This document shows, piece after piece, positions 1 to 9,255 of a stretch of DNA of 64,000 nt. Within the stretch, counting starts at the first letter, position 1. The number at the start of each line of letters is the position of its first letter. A program made the translations under genes and the position numbers. The DNA is from Marinifilaceae bacterium (GTDB taxonomy: Bacteria > Bacteroidota > Bacteroidia > Bacteroidales > Marinifilaceae), in contig JAOARN010000153.1 of the NCBI GenBank assembly GCA_025210485.1, forward strand, positions 1 through 64,000, given 5' to 3'. The notes beneath the pieces are model-generated. The model saw only the letters and a program-made list of their open reading frames with translations, searched no databases and was not told the origin of the DNA.

Positions 1-127
1 TATGATAACTAAGGTTGCATTAACAATGATAGAGAGATTTAGAACAACTAAATTATCAAAAAACAGAGTCATGCTTAGAGCTAGTTTAAATGACTCATTC
101 AGAGAGAGAATCTTATTTAAAAGTTAA
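1..127 (+). CDS. C-terminal end of an unidentified protein
   Basis: An open frame enters from the left edge and stops with TAA at 125-127, giving about 41 residues. The tail is basic (it ends RERILFKS) with no recognisable motif. The next gene starts about 100 bases downstream on the same strand. I cannot assign a family. That it is coding rests only on the uninterrupted frame and a plausible amino-acid composition. Confidence 0.5.
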   Translation, partial: MITKVALTMIERFRTTKLSKNRVMLRASLNDSFRERILFKS

Positions 128-225
128 AAGCGATTTCCCTGTTATGCTTTCTTTTTTTAATTTTATTATAAATGGATATATTTAGATTCAGGGAAGTCAG
201 TACTAATAATTTAAAATATTAAGTT

Positions 226-2046
226 TTGAAAAAAGTAATATTATTAATTATATTCTTTTCGATTTATTTTATTCCGAAAAATTTTGCTCAATCTAATAAG
301 TCAACGAGTCAAGTTGCTTATCAATTGTTTCGAGATGCTAAATATAAAGAGGCAGCATACGTTTTTAATGAGTTGTATTATGTAACCAAATCTCGTTCTT
401 ATTTTAACTATTATATTGAGTCTCTGTGTCGTGCCAAAGAATATTCATTGGCGATACGACAGTTGAAGAAAGATTTAAAAAAGAACAAAAGCAGCTACTC
501 TTCTTTAATTGCTATGGCATATGTTTATCAAAGATGGGGCAAAATATCTGAAGCTGAGACGATTTATACTAAAGTCATTTCTGAATTTCCACCAATACAG
601 TCCATTGTTAGAAATATTGCAACAGAATTTGCTAATCGAAGGTTGTTTGAATATCAATTAAAAACATATGAAAGAGCTAAAACTATAGTAAAGGGCAAAA
701 CATATAATTTTGAAATTGCAAATTCATATCTGTATCAGAAAATTTATGATAAAATGATGGATTATTATATATTATCAATAGATGATAGTACAGATTCTTT
801 TTCAAAGATTAGATCAAAATTGAATTATGCTTTTTCAGGAGATATAGATGATAGTTTATTTGAAGTAGTCGAGAATAAACTTATTGAAGCAGAGAGGCTA
901 AGTGAAAAACCAGATATTGTAAAAGATCTTCTGTATTGGTTGTACGAGTATAAATCAAAATTCGAAAAAGCTTTTAGTATTGCTAATTCAATTAGCTTGA
1001 TCAAAAAAGATGATGGTTGGATTTTTATTAAACTTGCAAATTCTGCAAAATCAAAGTATAAATGGGATTGGGCAGAAAGAGCATATAAAAAAGTGTTGAG
1101 TTTGGAGTATACAAAAAAATACTACATGAAAGCAAAGACAGAGTTGCTCAAAATTAAGTTTAATCAACTAGCATTGAAAAGGGATTTAAATGCAGATAGT
1201 ATAAGAAAACTTAGCCAAGATTATAAACTGCTTATTGATTCAATCAAAACAGATAAAACTAAAACAGAATTGATATTAAATTATTCCAATATTTTAGCAT
1301 TCTATTTAAATGATTATGATAATTCTAAAAAAATTATAGATGAACATATAAAATCAGGAATCAGATTGAATTATACAGAAAGAGCCAATTTGAAATTAGC
1401 AAAAGTTGATATAGTGTTACTCTCTGGAAACTATTGGGAGTCTATTTTATTGTTTTCGCAAATAGAGAAAGAAAATCGAAATAATAAGTTTGGGGATATT
1501 GCAAAATACAAAAAAGCTATGGTTTCATACTATATGGGTGAAATAAAATGGGCTAAAGCTCAGTTTGATGCACTTAAACAAAGCACCTCAAAAATGCTAG
1601 CAAACGATGCTGTAGAAAAATCTATTCTGATTAGTGATCATAGCTCAACCGAATCGAGTTTTAAAGTTTTACAGATATATTCAAAGGCAGAGTATTTATT
1701 ATTTTCAAAAAAATATATTGAGTCTATATCTATATTAGATTCCTTGCTAGATAATTACTCTGGACATAGTATTGAGCACAATGTATATTGGTTAAAAGCT
1801 CAGATATATCTTCAACAGTCAAAATATGAAAAACTAGGTGTAGAATTGGATAAAATAATCGGTTCTAAAATTGACAGTTATCTTAAGCCTAAAGCCATTT
1901 TATTAAAAGCAGAAATAATGGAAAGGCAAGAATATACCCAAGATGCGATTCTATTATATGAATTGTTGGTAAAAAAATATGAGCAAAGTATATATACAAT
2001 TAATGCAATAGATAAATTAGAAGAATACAGAAAAAATAAAAAATAG
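226..2046 (+). CDS. secreted tetratricopeptide-repeat protein
   Basis: A 606-residue protein with an N-terminal signal peptide (MKKVILLIIFF, probably cleaved after FAQ at about residue 22). The rest is alpha-helical with TPR-like repeats. The clearest are near residues 30-130 (YKEAAYVF, YSLAIRQL, ISEAETIY) and again in the last 130 residues (YIESISILDSLL, TQDAILLYELLVKKY). TPR proteins scaffold protein contacts, and export suggests a periplasmic or outer-membrane role; the partner is unknown. The start is TTG at 226. It is chosen because it gives a complete signal peptide, which no nearby ATG does. There is no enzymatic motif. Function beyond 'TPR scaffold' is not inferable. Confidence 0.85.
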   Translation: MKKVILLIIFFSIYFIPKNFAQSNKSTSQVAYQLFRDAKYKEAAYVFNELYYVTKSRSYFNYYIESLCRAKEYSLAIRQLKKDLKKNKSSYSSLIAMAYVYQRWGKISEAETIYTKVISEFPPIQSIVRNIATEFANRRLFEYQLKTYERAKTIVKGKTYNFEIANSYLYQKIYDKMMDYYILSIDDSTDSFSKIRSKLNYAFSGDIDDSLFEVVENKLIEAERLSEKPDIVKDLLYWLYEYKSKFEKAFSIANSISLIKKDDGWIFIKLANSAKSKYKWDWAERAYKKVLSLEYTKKYYMKAKTELLKIKFNQLALKRDLNADSIRKLSQDYKLLIDSIKTDKTKTELILNYSNILAFYLNDYDNSKKIIDEHIKSGIRLNYTERANLKLAKVDIVLLSGNYWESILLFSQIEKENRNNKFGDIAKYKKAMVSYYMGEIKWAKAQFDALKQSTSKMLANDAVEKSILISDHSSTESSFKVLQIYSKAEYLLFSKKYIESISILDSLLDNYSGHSIEHNVYWLKAQIYLQQSKYEKLGVELDKIIGSKIDSYLKPKAILLKAEIMERQEYTQDAILLYELLVKKYEQSIYTINAIDKLEEYRKNKK

Positions 2047-2188
2047 TTAATTCTGAAATTTTTATAACCCCTGTATAGAATAGGTATTCAGGTGATTTGA
2101 TTTTAAGACACTGTCATTATATTAAGGAATAATTGATTTGAAATCTAAAATATAAAATCAAATAAGTATAGTTTAAAACTTAATTTGC

Positions 2189-2196
2189 TAAATTTG
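2189..2196 (+). promoter_or_regulatory. possible -7 promoter element for the DUF4286 gene
   Basis: TAAATTTG matches the Bacteroidota -7 consensus TAnnTTTG and lies 22 bases before the ATG at 2219. No TTG/TTTG -33 element sits at the expected spacing, so support is partial. Confidence 0.3.
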
Positions 2197-2218
2197 GCGG
2201 CAATAAAAAGAAATTGAT

Positions 2219-2524
2219 ATGGTTATTTTTAATACAAGTTATATTTTATCTCCAGACTTAGAGAAAGATTTTTGCGATTGGATGAAGTCGGTTTATTTAA
2301 AATTAGTAGATGATATTGATATAGTTGAGAATAAATATTTGTGTAAATTAATGTTAAAGAGAGAAGATGAATACTTAACATATTCATTACAAATGTTTTT
2401 TGAATCTGTCAGCCAGCACGAACGATTTATAAATGAATATTACAAAAACTTATTCTCTGTTTTTAATACTAAATTCGGCAATAATATATATACTTTTACT
2501 AGTTTGATGGAAGAAGTTAAATAA
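2219..2524 (+). CDS. DUF4286 family protein
   Basis: A 101-residue cytosolic protein without signal peptide or membrane segment. The pattern MVIFNTSYIL near the start, a central KREDEYLTYSLQ segment and the length match the small DUF4286 family known from Bacteroidota, whose function is undefined. The fold is probably a compact alpha/beta domain (inferred from the family pattern). It sits between the TPR gene and ruvC on the same strand, each separated by about 170 bases, so it may be transcribed alone. No catalytic residues can be proposed. Confidence 0.75.
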   Translation: MVIFNTSYILSPDLEKDFCDWMKSVYLKLVDDIDIVENKYLCKLMLKREDEYLTYSLQMFFESVSQHERFINEYYKNLFSVFNTKFGNNIYTFTSLMEEVK

Positions 2525-2557
2525 TTGCACAATTTTCATGAATTTAAGAGGCAGGTA

Positions 2558-2579
2558 TTTTTGTATATTCATACAAAAA
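2558..2579. repeat. inverted repeat upstream of ruvC
   Basis: Perfect 9-base arms (TTTTTGTAT and ATACAAAAA) around a 4-base loop (ATTC), between the DUF4286 gene and ruvC. It could be a weak terminator on either strand or an operator. It also contains a TATTTTTG box (2556-2563) that resembles a -7 element, without a spaced -33 box. Confidence 0.4.
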
Positions 2580-2691
2580 CAATCAATTTGTAATTATATA
2601 TCATAATTAAGTTGCAGATTTTTGTTGCCTCTGTATTTTTTTCTTATGTAAATATTTAATTAATCAGATCATCCCAAACAGTATAGCAACA

Positions 2692-3285
2692 TTGAAATAT
2701 AGTGAAGATAAAATAATATTAGGTATCGATCCAGGAACAAATCTGCTTGGATACGGAATTATTCATGCAACTAAGCCAAAAGCTAAGCTTATATTATCTG
2801 GAGTATTGGATATGAAGAAAATAAATGACCCATATCTAAAACTACAACGAATTTTTAATCGGATTACTCAGCTGATTGATGAATATATGCCAGATGAATT
2901 AGCTATCGAATCCCAGTTTTTCGGAAAGAATATTCAATCTATGTTAAAACTAGGAAGAGCTCAAGGTGTTGCCATATCTGCGGCTCTTCAGAGAGATATC
3001 CCTATTTTTGAGTATGCCCCTCGAAAAATAAAGCTTGCTGTTACTGGAACGGGAACTGCCTCGAAAGAACAATTAGCTGGAATAGTAGAAAATTATTTTG
3101 GTAAAACAGATTTTAAGAAAAGTTTTGATGAAACGGATGCTTTATCCATAGCCTTATGCCACTATTTCGAATCCAATTCGATAATCAGTAAATTACCAAC
3201 TCAAAAAAGAACAAAAATAAGTACCTCCTCTAGTAAATCATGGGAACATTTTGTTAATTCCAACCCCCACAGAGTAAAAAAATAG
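2692..3285 (+). CDS. ruvC: crossover junction endodeoxyribonuclease RuvC
   Basis: RuvC cuts Holliday junctions as a dimer during recombinational repair, working with RuvAB. The 197-residue protein has the RNase H-like fold signature: ILGIDPGT with D13 on the first strand, ELAIES with E73, and FDETDA with D146 and D149. Together these form the four-acid Mg2+ site equivalent to E. coli D7, E66, D138 and D141. The family is usually 160-190 residues; here the extra is a basic Ser/Lys-rich C-terminal tail of about 30 residues (to HRVKK). The start is TTG at 2692, because the next ATG is at residue 41, after D13. ruvA and ruvB are not in the window. Confidence 0.96.
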   Translation: MKYSEDKIILGIDPGTNLLGYGIIHATKPKAKLILSGVLDMKKINDPYLKLQRIFNRITQLIDEYMPDELAIESQFFGKNIQSMLKLGRAQGVAISAALQRDIPIFEYAPRKIKLAVTGTGTASKEQLAGIVENYFGKTDFKKSFDETDALSIALCHYFESNSIISKLPTQKRTKISTSSSKSWEHFVNSNPHRVKK

Positions 3286-3302
3286 ATTATTATTTATACA
3301 TT

Positions 3303-3343
3303 TAGAAGGAACAATAAAAGTTTATGTTTTATTATTCCTTCTA
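3303..3343. repeat. 17-bp inverted repeat between ruvC and the 7TM-HD gene
   Basis: Left arm 3303-3319 and right arm 3327-3343 pair over 17 positions with a single A-C mismatch and a 7-base loop. No clean T-run follows on the plus strand. It ends 6 bases before the TTG at 3350 and 27 bases before the ATG at 3371. It could terminate ruvC transcription or act in the leader of the downstream gene. Confidence 0.6.
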
Positions 3344-3370
3344 GATTAATTGAATAAAATAAAATCGATA

Positions 3371-5458
3371 ATGAAAAAATATTATAGATGGATAAGGAAA
3401 AATATTAAATTGATAAATGCTTATGTTTTTTTCCTTTTAGCTACCGTTTTTATAGGTTTGATGTTTCCAAATATTGGAAACTTTAAATATGAATATCAAA
3501 AAGGCAAACCATGGATGCATGAAACCTTAATTGCCCCATTTGATTTCTCAATTCTGAAACCCGAGAAGGATTTCTTAGCGGAGATGGATAGTGTTATGAA
3601 TAACTTTTCGCCTTACTTCAATCAAGATACTTTAGTTGCTGCTAATCAGCAAAATAAATTGATTGAAGATTTCAAGAAAGCCTGGCTCAATCATTACGGT
3701 GCAACAAAATTGAAAACGGATTCTCTGTTGCTAAACTCACTTCTTTCTTATTTTAATAGTATTTACTCTAGAGGTATTCTTGAATCAGTGTATTCAAATT
3801 CTGATTATGACCTCAAAAAACTTAACAGTATTAATATAATTAAAAGAAATATTAGTACTAGGGTAAACATAAAGGATGTATTGACTCCAAGAAAATCTTA
3901 TGAAATTATTAATAATTGGATAAGATTAAATCCAGATTTTGAAGGTTTTGAAAGTTTTATGCAAGATTTAGATATAAGTGATTACCTAAAAACAAATCTC
4001 GATTATGACAAGAAAATGTCAGATAGGGTCAAGAAAAATTTAATTTCCAATATATCGAGAACACAAGGAATGGTGGAAGCTGGTACTCGAATTGTTCTTG
4101 TGGGAGATATTGTCGATGATAATATATTCTTAGTTTTGGAATCATTGAAAGCTAGATATGAAAACATTTTAGGTACTTCAAGAAGTATATATTTAGTAAG
4201 AAGTGGTCAAGGCTTTCTTATTTTAACAGCTATGATAATATTATTTATCTTTCTATTCAATTTCAGGAAAAATATAATTTATAATACCAAGAAATTGCTA
4301 TTTATCTTAATGCTGATTGTGCTTTTTGTCGGCTTGACAACAGTTTTCATAAAGTTTCAAAATCTGAGTGTTTATATTATACCATATGCCTTAATTCCAA
4401 TCGTAATCCGTATTTTGGTAGATAGCAGGACTGCTTTGTTTGTTCATATTGCTAGTATTATGATTTGTGGATTTCTAGCTCCGAATAGTTTTGAATTTAT
4501 ATTTTTGCAACTTTCTGCTGGAATAATTGCTATTTATAGTCTTCCAAGACTCGAAAGAAGAGGGCAGTTAGTTGTTACTGCTGTTATTACTTTTTTTATA
4601 TACAGTTTTGTTTATTTTGCTTTTGCAATTACTCAGGAAGGAAATATTGAAGATATAAAGATTTATAATTTTGCATGGTTTGCTTTGAATGGTTTGTTGT
4701 TAACATTTTCATATTCATTGATATATATATTTGAAAAATTATTTGGATTCTTGTCAGATGTTACTTTGATAGAACTTTCAAATCAAAATCATCCTCTGTT
4801 AAAAGATCTGTCACGACTATCTCCAGGAACTTTTCAGCATAGTTTGCAGGTGGCGAATTTAGCCGAAGCTGCTATAAATGTTATTGGAGGAAATCCATTA
4901 TTAGTTAGGGCAGGTGCTTTATATCATGATATAGGGAAGATGAAGAATCCATTCTTTTTTATTGAAAATCAGGTTGCTGGGAAAAATCCGCATGATAGTC
5001 TTGATTTTGATAGAAGTGCACAGATTATTACTGATCATGTTAAATATGGAGTGCAAATTGCAAAAAAAGCAAAAATACCGCAGCAAATTATCGATTTTAT
5101 AGAAACTCATCATGGGCACGGGAGAGTTCAATATTTTTATCAAAGTTTTAAAAATAAATATCCTGACAGAGAAATTGATGAAGATCTATTTACATATCCT
5201 GGAAATGATCCGTTTACAAAAGAAACAGCTGTCTTGATGATGGCAGATTCTATAGAGGCTGCCTCGCGAAGTTTAAAATCAAAAACACCTGAAAATATTA
5301 GACAATTAATTGAAAATATTATTGATGGTAAGGTCAAGGATGGAAGATTTGAAAATGCTGATATAAGTTTTAAAAATATAAGCCAAATTAAAGAAATATT
5401 CTCTCAAAGCCTTATTAATATTTATCATGGGAGAATTGAATACCCAAAAGAAAACTAA
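3371..5458 (+). CDS. 7TM-HD family phosphohydrolase, PgpH-like (probable c-di-AMP phosphodiesterase)
   Basis: In characterised relatives (Listeria PgpH) the HD domain hydrolyses cyclic di-AMP. Counting from an in-frame TTG at 3350, the protein has an N-terminal membrane anchor, an extracytoplasmic 7TMR-HDED-type domain (about residues 40-280), about seven membrane segments (about 290-460) and a C-terminal cytosolic HD domain. The metal residues are visible: H497 (FQHSLQ), H526-D527 (HDIGK), H587-H588 (HHGHG) and D633 (MADSIEA). I prefer the ATG at 3371, because the TTG abuts a strong hairpin; the TTG start would add seven residues. Family membership is secure. The cyclic di-AMP substrate is by analogy. 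Confidence 0.88.
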   Translation: MKKYYRWIRKNIKLINAYVFFLLATVFIGLMFPNIGNFKYEYQKGKPWMHETLIAPFDFSILKPEKDFLAEMDSVMNNFSPYFNQDTLVAANQQNKLIEDFKKAWLNHYGATKLKTDSLLLNSLLSYFNSIYSRGILESVYSNSDYDLKKLNSINIIKRNISTRVNIKDVLTPRKSYEIINNWIRLNPDFEGFESFMQDLDISDYLKTNLDYDKKMSDRVKKNLISNISRTQGMVEAGTRIVLVGDIVDDNIFLVLESLKARYENILGTSRSIYLVRSGQGFLILTAMIILFIFLFNFRKNIIYNTKKLLFILMLIVLFVGLTTVFIKFQNLSVYIIPYALIPIVIRILVDSRTALFVHIASIMICGFLAPNSFEFIFLQLSAGIIAIYSLPRLERRGQLVVTAVITFFIYSFVYFAFAITQEGNIEDIKIYNFAWFALNGLLLTFSYSLIYIFEKLFGFLSDVTLIELSNQNHPLLKDLSRLSPGTFQHSLQVANLAEAAINVIGGNPLLVRAGALYHDIGKMKNPFFFIENQVAGKNPHDSLDFDRSAQIITDHVKYGVQIAKKAKIPQQIIDFIETHHGHGRVQYFYQSFKNKYPDREIDEDLFTYPGNDPFTKETAVLMMADSIEAASRSLKSKTPENIRQLIENIIDGKVKDGRFENADISFKNISQIKEIFSQSLINIYHGRIEYPKEN

Positions 5459-5536
5459 TAAAAATAAATTTGAAGACATTTAACATATTTGTTAACTTAG
5501 GTATAGGCAAAACCCAAACTATACTGAAATTAATTT

Positions 5537-7921
5537 ATGATTAAAAATGTTATTGTTTTAATATTTTGTTTACTTGGTTTTAATATAAAGGCTCAGATTA
5601 TCACATTATTAAATGGAGAATCTGAGCCTATTTCAGATGTACATGTTTATGGCTGTGGATTATTTAAATTATCCGATAAATCAGGGAAGTTGAATATTGA
5701 AGAGTTTAAAAAATGTAAAAAAATTAGCATTTCTCATTCTTCATATCAAACTTTGGAACTTGATTATAATTACCTTAGGGATAAATCTATTCTTATTCTT
5801 GAGTCAAAAAAAAATAAGCTGAATCAAATAAATGTATGGTTTAATAAATGGAAACAAGATTCGGAAGAGTCTGCTGCTTTAGTTAGTAGAGTCGGTTCCC
5901 AGCAAATATTAAAATCCTCTTCTCAAACAACAGCCGAAATATTGGAAGAAAACACAAATATATATGTCCAGAAGAGTCAACAAGGAGGTGGAAGTCCATT
6001 TATTAATGGGTTTGCAGCAAATAGAATACTTCTGTTGGTTGATGGGGTTCGATTGAATAATTCAATATATAGGAGTGGTAATTTGCATAATATTAACCTT
6101 GTGGATCCTTTGTTTTTTAAGCAAATTGAAATAGTGGAATCAATAGCCGAATCAAATTACGGAAGTGATGCAATTGGTGGATTAATTGATTTTGTGAGTC
6201 AACGAAATGTTTTTGCGAATTCTGTTCCTAAACTTAGGTCAATCGTAAATGTAAAATTCAATTCTGCAAATAGCTCATACTTATATGGTTCTGTTAATTC
6301 AATCACTAATAAAAAGTTTAATCTTAATATAGCATTTACAAAATCTGAATTTGGTGATTTAATGTCTGGTCATAATGGAAATAAATCCTATAGAAGAGAA
6401 TATTATATTGATAGGGTAAATGGAAGAGATAGTGTGATTAGGAATTCTAACAAATATCTTCAGAAATTTACATCTTATGGGACGACAAAGTTTTCCAATA
6501 AAATATCTGTAAAATTATCTCAGTATTCTAATCTAAGTTTACTGGCTCTTGTATCTAATGTGTCTGAAATGCCTAGATATGATAGGCTGATACAAACAAA
6601 ATCAGATGGTGGTTTAAAGTATGCAGAATGGAATTATGGTAAGCAAAGATTGGGACACTATTCACTTGTGTATTCCAATTTTAAAAAATCTATTTTTTTT
6701 GACAAACTTAACACAAGTTTTAGCTATCAGAATTATACAGAATCAAGGCATACAAGGAAAACAAATCATCAAATTAGAAATAATCAACACGAAAAGTTAG
6801 ATGCTGTTATATTTAATCTTGATTTTAATAAGAATATAAATAATATACAAAACATATACTATGGTTTTGAGTTTTTTGGAAATTACTTGAATTCCAAATC
6901 TGATAATTATCATATTGTGGACAAATTATACACAGATGCTAAATCTCGATATCCCGATGGGTCTAAGTTTTTGTCATATGCCTCTTATTTGCAGTTGAAA
7001 AGAAAATTAAGTCAGAGAATGTCGTTTAGTTTTGGATTGAGATATAATTATAGTAAGATAAAGGCTAATGCAGGTGAGGAATGGTATCAACTGCCTTCTC
7101 GGAATCTTAATTTAAGTAATGCCGCCCTTACCGCTAATATTGCGATGGTGTTTAAAACGAATAAAACATTGCATAAACTTCAAGTTGCAAGCGCTCTCAG
7201 GGCGCCGAATATAGATGATGTTGCAAAAATCTTTGATTCTGAACCAGGAAATGTTATGGTTCCAAACCCTAATCTAAAACCTGAGTATATATATAGTTTG
7301 ACTTATAAGTTTAATCATGAGATAAATAAATATATTAAGCTAAATATTGCTCTTATTGGTTCATATTTGGACAATGCCATGAAAAGAGAAGAATCTCAGT
7401 TTAATGGAAAAGATAGTATATTATATCAAGAGGAACTTAGTCGAGTATATAAATTGAAAAACTCAGATTATGCTAAATATTTAAGTCTAAAATTTAATAT
7501 TCAATGGAAATATTATAAAGAATCTTCATTTTCTGTTTTTTTTGATAGACAAAAATCAGAATATAAGGATGGTTCAAGTTTAAGACATGTCCCTCCAAAT
7601 GTGATAAGATTTATAAATATTTTCAAATATAGAAGATTCGTATTGAAAACTGTAGGTGTTTATAACGAAGAACTGCCATATAGGAAACTAGCATATTCAG
7701 AACGAAGAAAACCACACTTGTATGCAAAAGATAACGACTTAAACCCCTATAGTCCGTGTTGGTTTGTGTTGAACCAATCGATACAGTATAAGCTAAAAAA
7801 AACTTATGTAAAATTAGATATTAATAACTTGTTTGATAAGTTATATAGACCTTATTCATCTGGGCTTAATGGTTCAGGATTATCATTCTGTATATCTCTT
7901 GTTTTTAAAGTATCAGAGTAA
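5537..7921 (+). CDS. TonB-dependent outer-membrane receptor
   Basis: A 794-residue receptor: signal peptide 1-19 (ending IKAQ), a short carboxypeptidase-regulatory-like stretch (about 20-95), a plug domain (about 110-215; VDGVRLNNS, DAIGGLIDFVS) and a 22-stranded-type beta-barrel ending in an aromatic-rich strand. It would import a ligand across the outer membrane using TonB energy. R555-A-P and N577-P-N-L resemble the FRAP and NPNL boxes of haem receptors. The histidine usually found between them is absent, so haem specificity is doubtful. There is no SusD partner next door, so a polysaccharide locus is unlikely. The substrate is unknown. Confidence 0.9.
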   Translation: MIKNVIVLIFCLLGFNIKAQIITLLNGESEPISDVHVYGCGLFKLSDKSGKLNIEEFKKCKKISISHSSYQTLELDYNYLRDKSILILESKKNKLNQINVWFNKWKQDSEESAALVSRVGSQQILKSSSQTTAEILEENTNIYVQKSQQGGGSPFINGFAANRILLLVDGVRLNNSIYRSGNLHNINLVDPLFFKQIEIVESIAESNYGSDAIGGLIDFVSQRNVFANSVPKLRSIVNVKFNSANSSYLYGSVNSITNKKFNLNIAFTKSEFGDLMSGHNGNKSYRREYYIDRVNGRDSVIRNSNKYLQKFTSYGTTKFSNKISVKLSQYSNLSLLALVSNVSEMPRYDRLIQTKSDGGLKYAEWNYGKQRLGHYSLVYSNFKKSIFFDKLNTSFSYQNYTESRHTRKTNHQIRNNQHEKLDAVIFNLDFNKNINNIQNIYYGFEFFGNYLNSKSDNYHIVDKLYTDAKSRYPDGSKFLSYASYLQLKRKLSQRMSFSFGLRYNYSKIKANAGEEWYQLPSRNLNLSNAALTANIAMVFKTNKTLHKLQVASALRAPNIDDVAKIFDSEPGNVMVPNPNLKPEYIYSLTYKFNHEINKYIKLNIALIGSYLDNAMKREESQFNGKDSILYQEELSRVYKLKNSDYAKYLSLKFNIQWKYYKESSFSVFFDRQKSEYKDGSSLRHVPPNVIRFINIFKYRRFVLKTVGVYNEELPYRKLAYSERRKPHLYAKDNDLNPYSPCWFVLNQSIQYKLKKTYVKLDINNLFDKLYRPYSSGLNGSGLSFCISLVFKVSE

Positions 7922-8001
7922 AAAATATTATTTCTGTAATAAAATCTTATATAATTCTTTCTTTTAATCAATTAAGATTTAAAAATAAAAGGAATATAAT
8001 A

Positions 8002-8009
8002 TATCTTTG
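8002..8009 (+). promoter_or_regulatory. possible -7 promoter element for psd
   Basis: TATCTTTG fits TAnnTTTG, about 90 bases before the psd ATG. No TTTG box occurs at the 19-base spacing, so this is a partial match. Confidence 0.35.
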
Positions 8010-8098
8010 TGCAAAATTGAAAAAGTTTATAATAGTTATTTATTTAATCATAATATTTTATTCCCCCAACATATGATTAAGTTAATTTTATCATAATA

Positions 8099-8977
8099 AT
8101 GAGTCTGAGATATTACAAGAACATAAATTCATCTGAGTTGATAGAGGAGAAAACTCCTAGTCTTAAGCTACTTAAATGTTTGTATAATACTAATATTGGA
8201 CGTATTGGTTTATGGGCACTATTTAAGAGAAAGTTTTTATCAGGACTATCAGGATTATATATGAATACAAGATTTTCAAAATCAATGATTGAAAATTTTA
8301 TTGCAGATAATCAGATTGATATAAATGAATATAAAAAAACAGTTCCTGATTTTGATTGTTTTAATGACTTTTTTTACAGAAAAATACATGAGGATGCTAG
8401 AGAAATTCAAGAAGGTTTTGTATCTCCAGCAGATGGAAGAGTTTTGGCATTTGAGCAAATAAAAAAAGCTGATAATTTTTTTGTGAAAGGTTCGTCATTT
8501 AGTTTGAAATCATATTTAAAGGATGAAGAATTAGCTAAGAAGTATATAGATGGTGCTATGCTAATTGTTCGGTTGGCTCCAGCAGATTATCATAGATTTC
8601 ATTTTCCATGTGATGGTTCAATAGGAAAAACAAATAACATAAAAGGATATTATTATTCTGTTTCGCCTTATGCATTGCAACATAATACTAGGATATTTCT
8701 TGAAAACAAGAGAGAGTTTAGTATTTTAAAATCCGAAAAATATGGAGATGTTCTTTATTCAGAGGTTGGTGCAACCATGGTAGGTAGTATTATACAGACT
8801 TATAGCCCTGATTCTCATATAAAGAAAGGGCAAGAGAAAGGTTATTTTGCTTTTGGAGGCTCTACACTTATTTTGTTTTTTGAAAAAGGGAAAATAAAAT
8901 TTCATAAAAATTTAATTGAGAATACTCAAAATTCATATGAAACCTATGTAAAAATGGGGGAAATGATAGCTGAGTAA
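8099..8977 (+). CDS. psd: phosphatidylserine decarboxylase proenzyme
   Basis: It converts phosphatidylserine to phosphatidylethanolamine at the membrane. The precursor cuts itself to create a pyruvoyl cofactor. In this 292-residue protein the cleavage site is GGST (between G254 and S255, where the classical motif is LGST), near the C-terminus. The other members of the autocatalytic triad are D112 (SPADGRV) and H165/H168 (YHRFHFP). Length and motif spacing match the longer bacterial PSD type, not the roughly 215-residue form common in other Bacteroidota. The phosphatidylserine synthase gene is not nearby. The gene stands alone between the receptor and pheT. Confidence 0.94.
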   Translation: MSLRYYKNINSSELIEEKTPSLKLLKCLYNTNIGRIGLWALFKRKFLSGLSGLYMNTRFSKSMIENFIADNQIDINEYKKTVPDFDCFNDFFYRKIHEDAREIQEGFVSPADGRVLAFEQIKKADNFFVKGSSFSLKSYLKDEELAKKYIDGAMLIVRLAPADYHRFHFPCDGSIGKTNNIKGYYYSVSPYALQHNTRIFLENKREFSILKSEKYGDVLYSEVGATMVGSIIQTYSPDSHIKKGQEKGYFAFGGSTLILFFEKGKIKFHKNLIENTQNSYETYVKMGEMIAE

Positions 8978-9090
8978 ATCAAAAATTCTATCATTAGAAG
9001 AATAAGTTTATTTATTGTTATTGTAAATGAAAAAATAATGGACTTTTACTTTTATAAATATGAAAGCTTGTAACTACAACTCTCAATGAA

Positions 9091-9120
9091 TTGATTAATA
9101 AATAAAATTAATTACTTTTG
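9091..9120 (+). promoter_or_regulatory. promoter of pheT
   Basis: TTG (9091-9093), 19 bases, then TACTTTTG (9113-9120). This is a near-ideal Bacteroidota housekeeping promoter. Transcription would start near 9126 and leave a leader of about 130 bases before the pheT ATG. Confidence 0.65.
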
Positions 9121-9142
9121 TTCACACGATAGTTTAAATTTA

Positions 9143-9180
9143 AAGATGGATATTTTATCATTGTTTTAAATATCAATCTT
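9143..9180 (+). promoter_or_regulatory. leader hairpin upstream of pheT
   Basis: Arms 9143-9155 and 9168-9180 pair over 13 positions with one G-A mismatch and a 12-base loop, inside the predicted pheT leader. A smaller palindrome (TATATTAGAATATA) follows. No T-run follows, so it is not an obvious attenuator terminator. Its role is unknown. Confidence 0.4.
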
Positions 9181-9255
9181 TATATTAGAATATAAGAAAA
9201 AACAGGCGGTTAAGTCGTACTGACGAATTGTTTTATATAAAAAAATACCCATAGA

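Noticed and set aside
9121-9255. T-box riboswitch before pheT
   Set aside because: No T-box consensus sequence, no terminator/antiterminator pair, and T-boxes are not expected in this phylum.
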